Source of the DNA: Ignavibacteriota bacterium
GTDB lineage: Bacteria > Bacteroidota > Ignavibacteria > Ignavibacteriales > Ignavibacteriaceae
Length of the DNA: 64,000 nucleotides
Assembly: GCA_013285405.1 (NCBI GenBank)
Contig: CP053446.1
Location: 1,215,985 to 1,279,984 of the forward strand
Direction of reading: 5' to 3'
Shown: in pieces, positions 62,940 through 64,000 of the stretch
How positions within the stretch are numbered: position 1 is the stretch's first letter
Layout of the letters: each line of letters begins with the position of its first letter
Translations under genes and position numbers: made by a program
Notes under the pieces: generated by a model
The model's input: the letters and a program-made list of their open reading frames with translations, nothing else
Databases searched by the model: none
What the model was told of the DNA's origin: nothing

Positions 62940-64000
62940 ATGAATAAATCCGATTTAAATAAGTATTTAACTGATTTTAAGTTTGACACTTCGCCATCTG
63001 GTTTAAAAAAAACAAATGTTGATTGTGTTGAAATTAATGGTAATTGTGTATCAAGATTTTCTAATGAGTTCTGGACCTCTAAGCAGAGACAAAATAATTC
63101 TCTTCATGAAATTTCATATCGTGCTTGTTTTAAAGCTGAATTGCCAAATTTTTTTATTTCATTATTAACAAAAGAAAATGATGTTATTTACGATCCTTTT
63201 GCGGGAAGAGGAACAACAATAATCGAAGCAGCACTATTAAACAGGAATGTAATTGCTAATGATATAAATCCACTTAGCACAATACTTTCAAAACCACGAT
63301 TATTGATTCCATCACTTGTTGAAGTTGAAAACCGCCTGAAAAAAATAAAATTCAAACGCGGATTAAAAGCAGATATGGACCTTTCGATGTTTTATCACCC
63401 AAATACTGAATCTGAAATAATGTCATTAAGAAATTATCTGATAAGTAAAAAGAAAAACAGCAGCGAGGATTTTATTGATGAATGGATTCGTATGGTTGCA
63501 ACTAGCCGGCTGACCGGACACTCAAAAAATTTTTTTTCCGTCTATACGCTTCCTCCAAATCAGGCAGTAACATCTGAAAGACAGAAAAAAATAAATAAAC
63601 AAATAGGACAGAAGCCGGAATACAAAGACATAAAATTTATTATTCTGAAAAAGTCCCGGGATTTAACAGTTCGCCTAAATAAAAATCTTATAAACCAACT
63701 AAACAGAATCAGCAACAAAGCAATGTTTCTGAATGAAGACGCAAGATCCACTTCCGCTATTAAAAAGAACTCGATTAATTTAACAGTTACCTCGCCTCCA
63801 TTTCTGGACATTGTAAATTATGTAGAAGATAACTGGCTGCGCTGTTGGTTCAATAATATTAATGCTAAAAAGATTTCCAGGAGAATTACAATCTCAAAAA
63901 AAATAGACGAGTGGGAAAAAGTAATGCTCGAAGTTTTCAAGGAGCTTTATCGAATTACAAAACGTGGTGGTCACGTTGCTTTTGAAGTTGGTGAGATCAG
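62940..64000 (+). CDS. DNA methyltransferase (N4-cytosine/N6-adenine type), 3' end outside window
   Basis: The frame is open to the window end (353 codons so far). AdoMet motif I is DPFAGRGTTIIEA at about residue 85 and catalytic motif IV is TVTSPPFLDIVNYVEDN at about residue 285. The order I then IV, with a ~190-residue region between that could hold target recognition, fits an alpha-class amino-methyltransferase. TSPPF is closer to N4-cytosine or orphan enzymes than DPPY. No restriction endonuclease is visible. The role may be regulation or defence. Confidence 0.88.
   Translation, partial: MNKSDLNKYLTDFKFDTSPSGLKKTNVDCVEINGNCVSRFSNEFWTSKQRQNNSLHEISYRACFKAELPNFFISLLTKENDVIYDPFAGRGTTIIEAALLNRNVIANDINPLSTILSKPRLLIPSLVEVENRLKKIKFKRGLKADMDLSMFYHPNTESEIMSLRNYLISKKKNSSEDFIDEWIRMVATSRLTGHSKNFFSVYTLPPNQAVTSERQKKINKQIGQKPEYKDIKFIILKKSRDLTVRLNKNLINQLNRISNKAMFLNEDARSTSAIKKNSINLTVTSPPFLDIVNYVEDNWLRCWFNNINAKKISRRITISKKIDEWEKVMLEVFKELYRITKRGGHVAFEVGEI

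Noticed and set aside
1-64000. CRISPR array, tRNA, rRNA, phage or linked integrase
   Set aside because: I found no regularly spaced repeats, no cloverleaf-like or rRNA-like stretches and no recombinase motifs in the frames I read. This was by eye only, so short RNAs may have been missed.

Overview
The window is AT-rich DNA, densely packed with genes. It looks like an uncultured member of the Ignavibacteria (Bacteroidota/Chlorobiota group). The main clue is the set of secreted proteins ending in a type IX secretion (T9SS) sorting domain with an NYPNPFNPST-like motif. TTG/GTG starts, 4-bp ATGA-type gene overlaps and DUF433/DUF5615 toxin-antitoxin pairs fit that placement but do not prove it. 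I saw no rRNA, tRNA, CRISPR array, phage module or recognisable transposase/integrase.

Layout. 1-3041: signalling genes (tail of an NtrC-type regulator, a hybrid histidine kinase, a receiver protein with an orphan H-box). 3043-17405: a minus-strand type IV pilus / type II secretion-like locus. It holds two pilin-like subunits with almost no leader, PilC, PilB, PilT, a PilM-PilN-like fusion, a PilO-PilP-like fusion and a secretin, and it continues into a CheY-like regulator and a 1177-residue hybrid kinase. A DUF433/DUF5615 pair sits between the pilins and the machinery. 17406-22687: a TMTC-like TPR membrane glycosyltransferase, a second DUF433/DUF5615 pair and aspS, with displaced pieces of an aspS 3' end between them. 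23105-45677: deoA, an SPFH protein, then a haem pathway (CcsA/HemX-like, hemA, hemC, a lipoprotein, a TetR-HemD fusion, hemE, hemN, and later hemG and hemB). This run is interrupted by a DUF4143 ATPase, four T9SS cargo genes, a desaturase, an ATP-grasp gene and a frameshifted four-helix-bundle gene. hemL and hemH are not in the window. 45634-64000: miscellaneous genes (GT9 glycosyltransferase, aldo/keto reductase, MFS, Mut7-C RNase, metallophosphoesterase, MOSC, zinc-finger/SpoIIE phosphatase, TPR lipoprotein, RRM protein, DUF2779 nuclease, M16 protease, HEAT-repeat protein) and the start of a DNA methyltransferase.

Most unusual pattern: at three separate loci (aspS, hemN and an ATP-grasp gene) the last codons of the gene, including the stop codon, recur on the far side of one or two inserted accessory genes. 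The displaced tails stay in the right reading frame and differ from the intact gene largely at synonymous positions. They therefore look like real 3' ends of diverged orthologues rather than decayed local duplications. The cargo stop codons abut or overlap the displaced tails in two of the three cases. I read this as a recurrent mode of insertion at the 3' ends of protein-coding genes, moving small cargo (toxin-antitoxin pair, ATPase, desaturase, glycosyltransferase) without a linked recombinase. The mechanism is inference.

Other notable points are the TetR-uroporphyrinogen-III synthase fusion in the haem operon with an inverted repeat just upstream, pilin-like subunits with a two-residue leader and no Glu5, a DksA-type zinc finger fused to a SpoIIE phosphatase, a 20-bp palindrome that interrupts two recognisable sequences, and several long intergenic hairpins of MITE/REP type.
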